Source of the DNA: Pseudonocardia sp. TRM90224
GTDB lineage: Bacteria; Actinomycetota; Actinomycetes; Mycobacteriales; Pseudonocardiaceae
Assembly: GCF_021245725.1 (NCBI RefSeq)
Contig: NZ_JAJGSX010000002.1
Location: 24,137-88,136 of the forward strand
Length of the DNA stretch: 64,000 bases
Reading direction: 5' to 3'
Every line of letters starts with the position of its first letter. The first letter of the stretch is position 1. Both the position numbers and the translations under genes were made by a program. Shown piece by piece: positions 24,203-33,484 of this stretch. The notes under the pieces are model-generated. The model was given only the letters and a program-made list of their open reading frames with translations. It had not been told where the DNA came from and made no database searches.

Positions 24203-24988
24203 GTGCGGCTCGCGGCGTTCGTCGCCCTCGCCTTCGGCTGGTCGTGGGCGTGGTGGCTCCCGCTGACGATGGCCGGCCGGCCGATCGGTTTCGGCGAGTT
24301 CGACCTGGCGTACGTCGCCGGCATCCCGGGGCCGCTTTTCGCCGCCGTCGTGGTCACCGCGGTGACGGACGGCCGCACCGGCCTCCGCGAGCTGGCCGGA
24401 CGGCTCTCGGCGCCGCTGCGCTGGTGCGTGGTTGCGGTCGTCGCGCCGGCTGCGCTGCTGGCGCTGGTGCTGGCCGGCACGGCGATCGCGGGCGTCCCGC
24501 TGCCGGCCCCCTCGGCGTTCGGGGTGGCGCCAGGGCTCCCGGTGATGCCGGTGCTCCTGCTGTGGATCTACGCCGTGGTGTGGAACGGGCTCGGCGAGGA
24601 GGTCGGCTGGCGCGGCTGGCTGCTGGCACAGCTGCTCGGGCGATTCCGGCCGCTGCCGGCCACGTTGATCGTCTCGCTGATCTGGGCGGCCTGGCACCTC
24701 CCGCTGCTGCCCGTGCTCACCAGCTTCGCCGTGATGTCGCACCCGGCGATGCTGCCGGTGTTCTGGTTCGGGCTGGCGTGCCTGTCGGTCGTGCTGACCT
24801 GGCTGTACCAGCGCAGCGGCAGCGTCACCCCGGCCGCGATCCTGCACGGGACCTACAACGTGGCCGCCGGAACGGCAGCCGCCCAGGCCGGCGTGAACGT
24901 CGCGTTCACGGTCGCGATCATGCTGGTGGCCGCGTGGCTGGCCACCCGCCCCGTCGACAACGACGAAATGGCTGTTTGTGAGCGCTAA
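24203..24988 (+). CDS. CPBP-family intramembrane metalloprotease (type II CAAX-like)
   Basis: A 261-aa integral membrane protein starting at GTG 24203. Diagnostic motifs: GEEVGWRGWL (motif 1, paired glutamates), WAAWHLPLL (motif 2, His) and ILHGTYN (motif 3, His and Asn). Family members cleave membrane peptides or protect against bacteriocins. The final residues VDNDEMAVCER are translated from a family B palindrome, which also supplies the TAA stop, so the native C-terminus has probably been altered by the repeat. Confidence 0.92.
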   Translation: MRLAAFVALAFGWSWAWWLPLTMAGRPIGFGEFDLAYVAGIPGPLFAAVVVTAVTDGRTGLRELAGRLSAPLRWCVVAVVAPAALLALVLAGTAIAGVPLPAPSAFGVAPGLPVMPVLLLWIYAVVWNGLGEEVGWRGWLLAQLLGRFRPLPATLIVSLIWAAWHLPLLPVLTSFAVMSHPAMLPVFWFGLACLSVVLTWLYQRSGSVTPAAILHGTYNVAAGTAAAQAGVNVAFTVAIMLVAAWLATRPVDNDEMAVCER

Positions 24989-25013
24989 CAACAGCCAGAA
25001 CGTCGTTGTCGAC
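24953..25013. repeat. Long palindromic intergenic repeat, family B copy 2
   Basis: A 61-bp dyad from GTCGACAACGACG (24953) to CGTCGTTGTCGAC (25013). It is in the reverse orientation to copy 1 and has the centre TGTTTGTGAGCGCTAACAA. Its left 36 bp lie within the CPBP reading frame, and it ends three bases before the convergent LLM oxidoreductase stop. Confidence 0.9.
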
Positions 25014-25015
25014 GG

Positions 25016-25888
25016 TCACGGCACGAGCGGGCGCACCTCTTGGGCCACGAAGCGGACGAAGCCTTCCGGGTCCGGTTCCGTCGACGTGTGCTGCAGGACG
25101 ACGGTGTCGGCGCCGGCCTCGACGAGCCCCTTGACGGCGTTCGCGATCGACTGGGCGGTGACGCCATCGGCGAACTCCGGGATCGGCCGCTCGTCCCAGA
25201 GCCGCAGCTCGGCGTCGACCCGCTCGGTCGCGTCGGGGCCCGTGGCGGCGTGCAGGTAGGCGACGATCTCGTGCGGCTCGGTGCGGCCCGCCGCCGCCCG
25301 GCCCTCGTCGATCAGGGCCCGGGCCTTGCGCACGGTGTCGGGCCGGGTGCTCGCTTCGAGCACGGTCCCGTCGGCGACCTCGCCGGAGAGCCTCAGCGAT
25401 CTCGGGCCGACCGCCCCGACGAGCACCGGCGGCGCGCTCGACGGCGGCCAGTCGAGCGCCACGTCGTCGAGCTTCACGTACCGGCCGTCGACGCTGACCC
25501 GCTCGCCGCGCAGCAGCGCCCGCATCGTCGTGAGGTGCTCGCGCAGCAACGTCATCGGCGACTCGGCGCGCACCCCCGACTGCGCCATCCACTCCTGGTT
25601 GCCGTGCCCGATCCCGGGGATGAACCGGCTGCCGAACATGCGGTGCAGGGTCGCGATCTCCATCGTCGTCATCGCGACGTTGCGCATCGGCGCGGGCGCG
25701 ACACCGATGCCGACGCGGAGCCGCTCGGTCCAGGCCAGCGCGGCCGCCGCGCTGGCGAAGCCGCTCTGGAAGAAGCAGTCCTCCCACAACCACAGCTCCT
25801 CCAGCCCCGCGGCGTCGGCCGCGCGAGCGACGTCGCGCAGCCGCTCGGGAGGCAGCTGTGGCCGGTACATCGCGCCGAGAGCAGTCAT
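25016..25888 (-). CDS. LLM-class flavin-dependent oxidoreductase
   Basis: A 290-aa luciferase-like (F420 or FMN) TIM-barrel enzyme: MTALGAMYRPQLPPERLRDVARAADAAGLEELWLWED at the N-terminus, GIGVAPAPMRNVAMTTMEIATLHRMFGSRFIPGIGHGNQEWM in the middle, and PPVLVGAVGPRSLRLSGEVADGTVL, a typical glycine turn. In actinobacteria many such proteins use coenzyme F420. ATG 25888 is preferred over GTG 25894. Substrate unknown. It diverges from a BTAD regulator across 60 bp. Confidence 0.9.
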   Translation of the reverse strand: MTALGAMYRPQLPPERLRDVARAADAAGLEELWLWEDCFFQSGFASAAAALAWTERLRVGIGVAPAPMRNVAMTTMEIATLHRMFGSRFIPGIGHGNQEWMAQSGVRAESPMTLLREHLTTMRALLRGERVSVDGRYVKLDDVALDWPPSSAPPVLVGAVGPRSLRLSGEVADGTVLEASTRPDTVRKARALIDEGRAAAGRTEPHEIVAYLHAATGPDATERVDAELRLWDERPIPEFADGVTAQSIANAVKGLVEAGADTVVLQHTSTEPDPEGFVRFVAQEVRPLVP

Positions 25889-25948
25889 GATCACTGCCTA
25901 CCGGTCCGGCCGCCTCAGGACAACGGACATGTTTGGGATGATCTGGGT

Positions 25949-28900
25949 GTGCTGTTCGCCGTGCTCGGGCCGCTGGAGGTCAGCCGCGACGACGGCACAC
26001 CCGTCGAGATCGGCGGCCCCAAGGTCCGCGCGCTGCTCGCGGCGCTGCTGCGCGAGCCGGGCGCCGTGATCGGCTTCGACCGGCTCGTCGACGCCGTCTA
26101 CGCGGACGCGCCGCCGGCCGGCGCCACGAACGCGCTGCAGTCGCAGGTCACGCGGCTGCGCCAGGCGCTCGGCGCGGCCGAGCTCGTGGAGCGGCATCCC
26201 ACCGGCTACCGGCTGGCGATCAGCCCGGAGCAGGTCGACGCCCACCGCTTCGAGCAGCTGCTCACGCAGGCCAGGAGCGATCCGGCGCCGGCGACCGTCC
26301 TGCGCGCCGCGCTCGCGCTCTGGCGGGCAGCCGCGTCGGACCAGCCCGACCTCGAAGAGCTGCGCGTCGAGGCCGTCGAGCGGCTGGCGGAAGTGCAGCT
26401 CGACGACGAGGCGACGCTCCCGCTCCTGCGGACGCTCGTCCGGCAGCACCCGCTCCGGGAGCGGCCACGGACATTGCTGGTCAGAGCGCTGCACAGGGCG
26501 GGGCGGGCGACCGAGGCGCTCGCCGAGTTCGAGACCGCCCGCCGCACACTCGCGGACGAGCTCGGCACCGATCCCGGGCCCGAGCTCGCCGACGCGCACC
26601 TCGACGTGCTCCGCACCCCGTCCGTCGCCGTTGTGCGGACGTTGCCGCTGCAGCTGACCAGCTTCATCGGGAGGGAGCAGGAGCTCGGGGCCGTCGGCCG
26701 GTTGCTCGCCGAGCACCGGATCGTCACCGTGACCGGCCCTGGCGGCGCCGGCAAGACCCGTCTCGCCTCGCAGCTCGCCGAGCAGCACGACGATGACGTC
26801 TGCTTCGTTGCGCTCGCGCCGCTCGACGGCGCGTCCGACCTGGCGCTCGCCGTGCTCGACACGCTCGGGCTGCGGGAGGGCGGGCTGCCGGGACGGCGAC
26901 CCGCGAGTGAGGACCGTCCGAGCATCGACCGGCTGGTCGCGGCGATCTCCGGCCGAAAGCTGCTGCTCGTGCTCGACAACTGCGAGCACGTCGTCGACGC
27001 CGCGGCGCAGCTCGCGCACGCGGTCCTCGCGGCGTGCGCCGGCATCCGCGTGCTCGCGACCAGCCGGGAGGCGCTGCGGGTGCGCGGCGAGGTCGTCTGG
27101 CCGGTGCCTCGGCTCGCCGTTCCCGAGGGGCCTGCCGCCGACCCGCTGGCCTTCCCGGCCGTCCGGCTGTTCGCGGAACGAGCGGCGGCGGTGCGCCCCG
27201 GGTTCGTCGTCACGGCGGCGAACGCCGAGGTCGTCGTCGACATCTGCCGCGCGCTCGACGGGCAGCCGCTGGCGATCGAGCTGGCCGCCGCGCGGGTGAG
27301 CTCGCTCCCGCTCGACGAGATAGCAGCCCGGCTCGCCGGCACGGCCGACCGGTTCACGCTGCTCTCCCGCGGCCCGCGGACGGGCGAGGAACGGCACCGC
27401 ACGCTCGCCGCCGTCGTCGAGTGGAGCTGGCAGCTGCTCGACGACGAGGAGCGCCGGTTCGCGGCCCGGTTCACCGTGTTCGCCGGCGGCGCAACGCTCG
27501 ACGCCGCCACCGCCGTGTGCGGCGACGGGGACGTGCTCGCCGGGCTGGTCGACAAGTCGCTGATCGAGGTCGGCGCCGACGGCCGCTACCGGATGCTGGA
27601 GACGATCCGAGCCTTCTGCCTGCAGCAACCCGGCCACGAGGCCGCCGGGCGCGCACACGCCGAGCACTTCCTGCGGATCGCGGCACTCGCCGACCCGCAC
27701 CTGCGGACGGCCGACCAGCTCGACTGGCTCGCGATGCTGCACAGCGAGCACGACAACCTCGTTGCCGCCGTGCGGTGGACCCTGCGCAACGACGAGGAGC
27801 TGGGCCTTCGCCTGTTCTCGGCGCTCGCGCAGTACTGGTGGCTCGCCGGGCGCAAGAGCGAGGGCGCTGCGCTCGCAATGGGGTTCGTGGAGCAGCTGCG
27901 GTTCGCGGAGTTGCAGCCACAGCTGCACGAGGAGTACCTGGCCGTGGTGAGCCATGCCGCCACCGGGGGTGTCCCCTCCGACGCCTTGCGCGAACCGCTC
28001 GCCCACGCCCACAAGATCGTGAACAGGCTGTCGGACGTGCCGCGCCAGCCGTTCCTGATGTTGTTGTGGGGCGCCGTGCGCGGGCTGCCGCGCAGCGACG
28101 ACCTGGCGCAGCAGCTCCTGATGCGCGACGCGGTCGCGGCCTCCCATCCGTGGAGCGGCGCGCTCAGCCGGCTCGGGCACGGCATCCTCGCGATGTACCG
28201 CGCCGAGATGGACAAGGCCCGCGTCGAGATCACGGAGGCGGTCACCGCGTTCCGCTCGATCGGCGACCGGTGGGCGCTCGCGCTGGCACTCTCGGAGCTC
28301 GCTGCGCTGCGGAGCTGGCTTGGTGAGTGGGACGAGTCGCTCGCACTCACCGACGAGGCGATGACGTTGATGGCGCAGACCGGCGCGACCGAGGAGACGG
28401 CGGAGCTGCGCAGCCGGAGGGCCGATACGTTCCGGCGATCCGGCGATCTGGGCGCGGCAGCCGCGGAGTTCAGGCACTCGCTCGACATCGCACGCCACAC
28501 CGCGGCACCGGACATGGCCTCGCTGGCCGTGGCCGGGCTCGCCGACGTCGCACGCCAGGAAGGGCGCACCGCCGAAGCCGCTGAGCTCTACCGGGACGCG
28601 CTGGCCGGCTGCCCGTCGGGTCTGTTCAGCTCGGAGGAGATCCGTGCGCGGATCCATCTCGGGCTCAGCGCGCTGGCACTGACGGCAGGGAACCGGACGG
28701 CGGCCGAGGAACAGCTCCGAGGTGCTGTTGCGTCCGCGATGAGAACGTCCAACCTGCACGTCGTCGCGCTCGTGGCGGAGGCGACCGCGGGCGTCGCGCT
28801 GCTCGACGGTGATGCCGAACGGGCCGCGACGCTGCTCGGGACGGGGCACGCGCTGCGCGGCATCCCGATCGCGGGTGATCCCGACCGCGCCCGCCTGCTC

Positions 28901-29023
28901 GACGAGTGCACGTCCCGGCTGGGCGCGACGCGGTGCGCGGTGGCCTACGCCCGCGGCTCCTCGCTGTCCAGGACGCAGGCGCTGACCAGCGTCGGGGTGG
29001 AGCCGTCAGCGCTCGGTGCGTGA
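25949..29023 (+). CDS. AfsR/SARP-like BTAD transcriptional regulator with NB-ARC and TPR
   Basis: A 1024-aa regulator. The start is GTG 25949, closely preceded by the -10-like TGATCT, suggesting a leaderless transcript. Domains in order: OmpR-type winged helix (about residues 1-85, VLGPLEVSRDDGTPVEIGGPKVRALLAALL), BTAD helical domain (about 90-225), NB-ARC-type ATPase with P-loop GPGGAGKT at 263-270 and a LLLVLDNCEHV Walker B, then a long helical TPR-like region (about 560-1000). Such proteins activate secondary metabolism or transport. The neighbouring MFS exporter and LLM oxidoreductase are plausible targets by position. Confidence 0.93.
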   Translation: MLFAVLGPLEVSRDDGTPVEIGGPKVRALLAALLREPGAVIGFDRLVDAVYADAPPAGATNALQSQVTRLRQALGAAELVERHPTGYRLAISPEQVDAHRFEQLLTQARSDPAPATVLRAALALWRAAASDQPDLEELRVEAVERLAEVQLDDEATLPLLRTLVRQHPLRERPRTLLVRALHRAGRATEALAEFETARRTLADELGTDPGPELADAHLDVLRTPSVAVVRTLPLQLTSFIGREQELGAVGRLLAEHRIVTVTGPGGAGKTRLASQLAEQHDDDVCFVALAPLDGASDLALAVLDTLGLREGGLPGRRPASEDRPSIDRLVAAISGRKLLLVLDNCEHVVDAAAQLAHAVLAACAGIRVLATSREALRVRGEVVWPVPRLAVPEGPAADPLAFPAVRLFAERAAAVRPGFVVTAANAEVVVDICRALDGQPLAIELAAARVSSLPLDEIAARLAGTADRFTLLSRGPRTGEERHRTLAAVVEWSWQLLDDEERRFAARFTVFAGGATLDAATAVCGDGDVLAGLVDKSLIEVGADGRYRMLETIRAFCLQQPGHEAAGRAHAEHFLRIAALADPHLRTADQLDWLAMLHSEHDNLVAAVRWTLRNDEELGLRLFSALAQYWWLAGRKSEGAALAMGFVEQLRFAELQPQLHEEYLAVVSHAATGGVPSDALREPLAHAHKIVNRLSDVPRQPFLMLLWGAVRGLPRSDDLAQQLLMRDAVAASHPWSGALSRLGHGILAMYRAEMDKARVEITEAVTAFRSIGDRWALALALSELAALRSWLGEWDESLALTDEAMTLMAQTGATEETAELRSRRADTFRRSGDLGAAAAEFRHSLDIARHTAAPDMASLAVAGLADVARQEGRTAEAAELYRDALAGCPSGLFSSEEIRARIHLGLSALALTAGNRTAAEEQLRGAVASAMRTSNLHVVALVAEATAGVALLDGDAERAATLLGTGHALRGIPIAGDPDRARLLDECTSRLGATRCAVAYARGSSLSRTQALTSVGVEPSALGA

Positions 29024-29054
29024 TCGGTGCGCGGCACCGCGCACGCTGCCCGGC

Positions 29055-30581
29055 ATGACTGATGCGTTGGTGGACGACGCCACCCCGAAGGCCGGACGGC
29101 GGGTCTGGCTCGGACTCGTCGTGCTGCTGCTGCCGAGCCTGCTGGTCTCGATGGACATGTCCGTGCTGTTCTTCGCGCTCCCCGCGCTTGCGGCCGACCT
29201 GGCGCCGTCGAGCTCGCAGCAGCTGTGGATCGCCGACATCTACGGGTTCCTGCTGGCCGGGCTGCTGGTCACGATGGGCTCGCTCGGCGACATCATCGGG
29301 CGGCGCAGGCTGCTCATGATCGGCGGAGCGGCGTTCGGCGCGGCTTCGGTGCTGGCGGCCTTCGCGTCGAGCGCCGAGATGCTGATCGGCGCACGGGCGC
29401 TCCTGGGCGTCGCGGGCGCGACCCTCGCGCCCTCGACGCTTTCCTTGATCCGCTCGATGTTCACCGACGACCGGCAGCGCACCACGGCGATCGCGATGTG
29501 GACGGCGGCGTTCGCGGGCGGCTCGCTGGTCGGCCCGGTGATCGGCGGGATCCTGCTGGAGCACTTCTGGTGGGGCTCGGTGTTCCTGATCAACGTGCCA
29601 GCGATGGTGGTGCTGCTGGTAGCGGGCCCGCTGCTGCTCCCCGAGCACCGCGGAACCGGCACCGGCAAGTTCGACATCACCAGCGCGGTGCTCTCGCTCG
29701 CCGCGGTGCTGCCGGTGATCTACGGGATCAAGAAGACCGCTGAGGACGGCCTGACCCTCGCCAACGGCGTGGCGGTGGTGGTCGGCCTCGCGTTCGGCGC
29801 GGCGTTCCTGCGACGGCAGCGGCGGCCCGACACGATGATCGACCTCACGTTGTTCCGCCGCCGGGAGTTCGCCGTTTCGATCGGGACGAACATGCTGACC
29901 CTGTTCGCGATCATGGGCTTCGGCATCGCGTCGTCGCAGTACATGCAGCTCGTGCTCGGGTTCAGCCCGTTCGTCGCCGCGCTGTGGAGCGTGCCGATGT
30001 TCGTGGCGATGATGATCGGGACGGTCGTCGCGGCCGTGGCGACCCGCTGGACCCGCCCGGCCTACGTGGCGGGGGGCGGGCTGGTCGTCGCGACGTGCGG
30101 GTTCGGCTGGCTGTCCCAGCTGCAGATCGACAGCAGCATCGGGATGCTGGTCGGCGCCAGCTCGCTGATGGCGTGCGGGATCGGGCTCGTCGCCGCGCTG
30201 GCGACCGACCTCGTGCTGGCCAGCGCACCGCCGGAACGCGCAGGCGAGGCGTCGTCGCTCTCGGAGACCGGGGCGGAGTTCGGCGCGGCGCTCGGCATGG
30301 CGGTGCTGGGCACGGCCGGCGTTGCGGTCTACCGCGGCGAGCTGGCGGCCACGATGCCGGCCGGCGTGCCCGCCACGGCCGCGGAGGTGGCGACCGACAC
30401 GCTCGGCGGGGCGGTCGACGTGGCCGGCGGGCTGCCGGCGGCGATCGGCGAGCCGCTGCTCGAAGCCGCCCGCCTCGCGTTCGTCAGCGGGGTGCAGGTG
30501 ACAGCGGTGGTCGGGGCCGTCGTCGTGGGGGCGGCCGCGGTGCTGGCGACCGTCATGCTCCGACACGTGCAGCCGCGCTGA
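29055..30581 (+). CDS. MFS transporter, DHA2 family (SmvA/QacA-like)
   Basis: A 508-aa exporter with 14 predicted helices: GLVVLLLPSLLVSMDMSVLFFALPALAADL (TM1 with the DHA2 Asp), IADIYGFLLAGLLVTMGSLGDIIGRRRLLM (motif A loop), and LSETGAEFGAALGMAVLGTAG late in the protein, typical of SmvA/QacA. It likely exports quaternary amines or other cationic drugs using the proton gradient. ATG 29055 is chosen, 31 bp after the BTAD regulator's stop, so cotranscription with that regulator is plausible. Confidence 0.93.
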   Translation: MTDALVDDATPKAGRRVWLGLVVLLLPSLLVSMDMSVLFFALPALAADLAPSSSQQLWIADIYGFLLAGLLVTMGSLGDIIGRRRLLMIGGAAFGAASVLAAFASSAEMLIGARALLGVAGATLAPSTLSLIRSMFTDDRQRTTAIAMWTAAFAGGSLVGPVIGGILLEHFWWGSVFLINVPAMVVLLVAGPLLLPEHRGTGTGKFDITSAVLSLAAVLPVIYGIKKTAEDGLTLANGVAVVVGLAFGAAFLRRQRRPDTMIDLTLFRRREFAVSIGTNMLTLFAIMGFGIASSQYMQLVLGFSPFVAALWSVPMFVAMMIGTVVAAVATRWTRPAYVAGGGLVVATCGFGWLSQLQIDSSIGMLVGASSLMACGIGLVAALATDLVLASAPPERAGEASSLSETGAEFGAALGMAVLGTAGVAVYRGELAATMPAGVPATAAEVATDTLGGAVDVAGGLPAAIGEPLLEAARLAFVSGVQVTAVVGAVVVGAAAVLATVMLRHVQPR

Positions 30582-30595
30582 CGCCTGCGCCGAAG

Positions 30596-30648
30596 GTCAG
30601 GAAAGCCACTTTCATGCAACGTCGTTGCATGAAAATGCCTTTCCTGAC
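30596..30648. repeat. Hairpin repeat, family C copy 1 (terminator-like)
   Basis: A 53-bp dyad: GTCAGGAAAGCCACTTTC (30596-30613) pairs with GAAAATGCCTTTCCTGAC (30631-30648), around the inner stem ATGCAACG / CGTTGCAT. It lies 14 bp after the MFS stop. The core AGGAAAGCCACTTTC recurs at 63907. Confidence 0.8.
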
Positions 30649-30776
30649 GTCCTCCAGCGGAGCGGGGCCCCTCGCGGAGCGGGTGGCGATGCCCCCGGCT
30701 ACCGCCACCCGCCATGGATCATGAGTGCGGGAGGCAGCGCGTAGATACGTTCTCTTCGGATCAAATCCGATTCGGG

Positions 30777-30804
30777 CGGATCAGATCGGGCGGATCAGAT
30801 CGGG
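30777..30804. repeat. Tandem 14-bp direct repeat
   Basis: CGGATCAGATCGGG occurs twice head-to-tail (30777-30790, 30791-30804). A degenerate third version lies just upstream (GGATCAAATCCG, about 30757). The second unit includes the stop codon of the M18 peptidase. The region 30649-30776 holds nothing else I can name. Confidence 0.6.
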
Positions 30805-32054
30805 TCGGAGAGGAACGCCGTCGCCGCCGCGGCGAGGTGGGCCGGGTCGCGCACCCCGCACAGCTCTCGCGCGGAGTGCATCGACAGCACGGGGATCCCG
30901 ACGTCGACGGTCCGGATGCCGAGCCTCGTAGCGACGATCGGGCCGACCGTCGTCCCGCACGGGACGGTGTTCTTCCCGACGAACACCTGGGTCGGCACTC
31001 CGGCGTCGCGGCACGCGCGCTGCCACGCGGCCGCGCCCGGCGCGTCCGTCGCGTAGCGCTGGTTCGCGTTGACCTTGAGCGTCGGGCCGTGGTTGGGCAG
31101 CGAGCGGTGTCCGGGGTCGTGGTTCTCGAGGTAGTTCGGGTGCGCGGCGTGCGTGACGTCGACCGAAAGGCACCGCGAGCCGGCGAAGGCCGCACCGCGC
31201 GCGTCGAAACCGCCCGCGACCTTCGTCAGCACCGTCTCCAGCAACGGGCCGGCCGCGCCGGTCGCCGACTCGCTGCCCGTCTCCTCGTGGTCGAACCCGA
31301 CGAAGACCGGGATCACGTCGAGATCACGAGCGGCGGCGGCGAGCAGCGCGCCGATCCCGGCGTGCACGGAGACGAGGTTGTCCAGCCGGGGAGCCGCGAG
31401 CAGCTCCTCCTCCTCACCGAGGAGAGCAGGCGGGTTGACGTCGTGCACCACGAGGTCGTGCGCGGCGATCTCGTCGGGGTCGATGCCGGCCTCGCTGGCC
31501 AGGAACTCCAGCAGGTCGCCCTCCGCGGGCGCGCCGAGACCCCAGATCGGCAGCAGGTGCTGCTGCGCGTCGAGGGTGAGGCCCTGGTTGACCTGCCGGT
31601 CGAGGTGGATCGCGAGCTGCGGCACCCGCAGCAGCGGCCGGTGCACGTCGACGAGCACGGTGCTGCCGTCGTAGAGCGCGAGCCGGCCGGCGAGACCCAG
31701 GTCGCGGTCGAGCCACGAGTTCCAGAGCGGCCCCCCGTAGACCTCGACGGCCACCTGCCGCCAGCCGCCGCGGCCGGTATCGGGCACCGGCTTGACCTTG
31801 AGCGTCGGCGAGTCGGTGTGCGCCGCGAAGATCCGCATCGGGGTGTCGGGCGCGGCCGTCTCCGGGACGAACCAGGCCAGCAGCGTGCCGTCGCGCTGGA
31901 GGTAGCGCCCGCCCGATCCGCCGTCCCACGGGCCGGCGAGGTCCTGCTCGGTGAAGCCGGCCTCCTCCAACCTTCGGGCACCTTCCGCCGCCGCGTGGTA
32001 CGGCGTGGGCGCTGCGGTGATGAAGGCGGCGAGGTCGTGCACGAGATCGTCCAT
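30795..32054 (-). CDS. M18-family aminopeptidase (aspartyl aminopeptidase-like)
   Basis: A 419-aa cytoplasmic metallopeptidase from ATG 32054; an earlier in-frame start only adds low-complexity sequence. Metal and catalytic motifs: AAHTDSPTLKVKP (His/Asp ligands), LAAPRLDNLVS (Asp), FDHEETGS (Glu pair), SVDVTHAAHPNY (Asp) and VLSMHSARELCG (His). It probably forms the large tetrahedral assembly known for M18 enzymes and removes N-terminal acidic or other residues from peptides. Divergent from the GMC oxidase with only 20 bp between starts. Confidence 0.94.
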   Translation of the reverse strand: MDDLVHDLAAFITAAPTPYHAAAEGARRLEEAGFTEQDLAGPWDGGSGGRYLQRDGTLLAWFVPETAAPDTPMRIFAAHTDSPTLKVKPVPDTGRGGWRQVAVEVYGGPLWNSWLDRDLGLAGRLALYDGSTVLVDVHRPLLRVPQLAIHLDRQVNQGLTLDAQQHLLPIWGLGAPAEGDLLEFLASEAGIDPDEIAAHDLVVHDVNPPALLGEEEELLAAPRLDNLVSVHAGIGALLAAAARDLDVIPVFVGFDHEETGSESATGAAGPLLETVLTKVAGGFDARGAAFAGSRCLSVDVTHAAHPNYLENHDPGHRSLPNHGPTLKVNANQRYATDAPGAAAWQRACRDAGVPTQVFVGKNTVPCGTTVGPIVATRLGIRTVDVGIPVLSMHSARELCGVRDPAHLAAAATAFLSDPI

Positions 32055-32074
32055 CGGGTGCCATCCTCCCTCAC

Positions 32075-33484
32075 GTGGTCGACACGGTTGTGGTGGGCGC
32101 GGGCTCGGCGGGCTGCGCGTTCGCCGCACGCGTGGGCGGGGACGTCCTACTGCTGGAAGCGGGGCCCGCGGACTGGGCGCCCGAGCTGCGGCGCGCGTCG
32201 TCGCTCGCGGCGAGCCGGCCGAGCCATCCGCAGAACTGGGCGTTTGCGGCCGAGCTGCGCGCCGGCAGCCCGGCCGTCGTGCCGAGAGGGCGTGGGCTCG
32301 GCGGGTCGAGCGCGGTCAACGGCGCCAACTGGATGCGCCCGACCCCCGCCGACGGTTGGGCGTGGGACGAGCTGCTGCCGCACTTCGTCGGCTCGGAGAC
32401 GGATCTCGACATGTCCGGCCCACTGCACGGGGCGCATGGCCCGATCCCGGTCGGGCGCCCGTCCGGCGCGTTGCTGCATCCCGCTGCCGAGCGGTTCGCC
32501 GAGGCCGCGCGCCGGCTCGGCTACGCCGAGGAGCCCGATAAGAACGCCGGAGCACCGCCGGGGTACGGGCTGGTGCCCGGCAACGTCGTCGACGGCATCC
32601 GGGTCGACGCCGCCACCGCCTACCTGAGGGACGTGCCCGGGTTGCAGATCCGCACGGGAGCCACCGCCGCGCGGATCGTGCTCGACGGCACGCGTGCCGT
32701 CGGCGTCGAGCTCGTCGGCGGGGGCCTGGTCGAGGCGGGCGAGGTGGTGCTGGCCGCCGGCGCCATCGGCACGGCGCACCTGCTGCTGCGTTCCGGCATC
32801 GGGCCGGCCGACGACCTGCGGGCCTGCGGGATCGAGGTCCGGCACGACCTGCCGGGCGTCGGGACGGGCTGGTCCGACCACCCCGCCGTCTTCCTGCCCT
32901 TCGCCGACACCGATCCGCCGGCGCATCCGGACGCGACGAACAGCCAGGTCGTGCTGCACCTCGACACCGGCGCCGACCCGGCCGGCGACGTCGAGGTGCT
33001 GCTGTTCGTCCGCCCGTTCGTGCCGGGCGGCGAGCTGCACCTGATGTGCGCCCTGCAGCAGCCGGAGAGCCGGGGCACGATCTCGCTCTCCCCCACCGGC
33101 CTGCCCGTGATCGGCTACCACTACCTGCGCACCGAGTCCGACCGGCGCCGGCTGCGCCACGCCATCCGGACCGCGGCCGAGCTGCTGCGCGCCGGGCTCG
33201 GGCGCCGCACCTCACCGGACGGCGCGGTGCTGGGGAACGACCGCACGCTCGACGGCTGGGTCGCCGCACACCTCACGACGTCGATGCACATGTGCGGCAG
33301 CGCGGCGCTCGGCAGGGTCGTGGATCCGCAGCTCCGCGTGCTGGGGCTGGCCGGACTGCGGATCGTCGACACGTCCGTCCTGCCGCAGGCGCCGCGCCGC
33401 GGGACGGCTGCCGCGGCCGTCGCTCTCGGTGAGAAGGCGGCCACGCTCGTCGATCCAGCGCCCGCTAGACGGCAGGATGGGTAG
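32075..33484 (+). CDS. GMC-family FAD oxidoreductase (possibly MftG-like)
   Basis: A 469-aa flavoprotein starting at GTG 32075. The FAD motif VVGAGSAGC is at residues 6-14, the GMC signature RGRGLGGSSAVNGANW near 72-87, and VLAAGAIGTAHLLLRSGIGP near 225-244. The active-site His is in TTSMHMCGS, and VDTSVLPQAPRRGTAAAAVALGEKAA is the final FAD-binding segment. At this length it resembles the short GMC oxidases that include mycofactocin-linked MftG, but no other mycofactocin genes are in view, so that reading is tentative. The acyl-CoA ligase starts at the next base. Confidence 0.88.
   Translation: MVDTVVVGAGSAGCAFAARVGGDVLLLEAGPADWAPELRRASSLAASRPSHPQNWAFAAELRAGSPAVVPRGRGLGGSSAVNGANWMRPTPADGWAWDELLPHFVGSETDLDMSGPLHGAHGPIPVGRPSGALLHPAAERFAEAARRLGYAEEPDKNAGAPPGYGLVPGNVVDGIRVDAATAYLRDVPGLQIRTGATAARIVLDGTRAVGVELVGGGLVEAGEVVLAAGAIGTAHLLLRSGIGPADDLRACGIEVRHDLPGVGTGWSDHPAVFLPFADTDPPAHPDATNSQVVLHLDTGADPAGDVEVLLFVRPFVPGGELHLMCALQQPESRGTISLSPTGLPVIGYHYLRTESDRRRLRHAIRTAAELLRAGLGRRTSPDGAVLGNDRTLDGWVAAHLTTSMHMCGSAALGRVVDPQLRVLGLAGLRIVDTSVLPQAPRRGTAAAAVALGEKAATLVDPAPARRQDG

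Noticed and set aside
32075..33484. Complete mycofactocin cluster
   Set aside because: Only a GMC oxidase of compatible size is present; no MftA peptide, radical SAM or glycosyltransferase genes are in the window.
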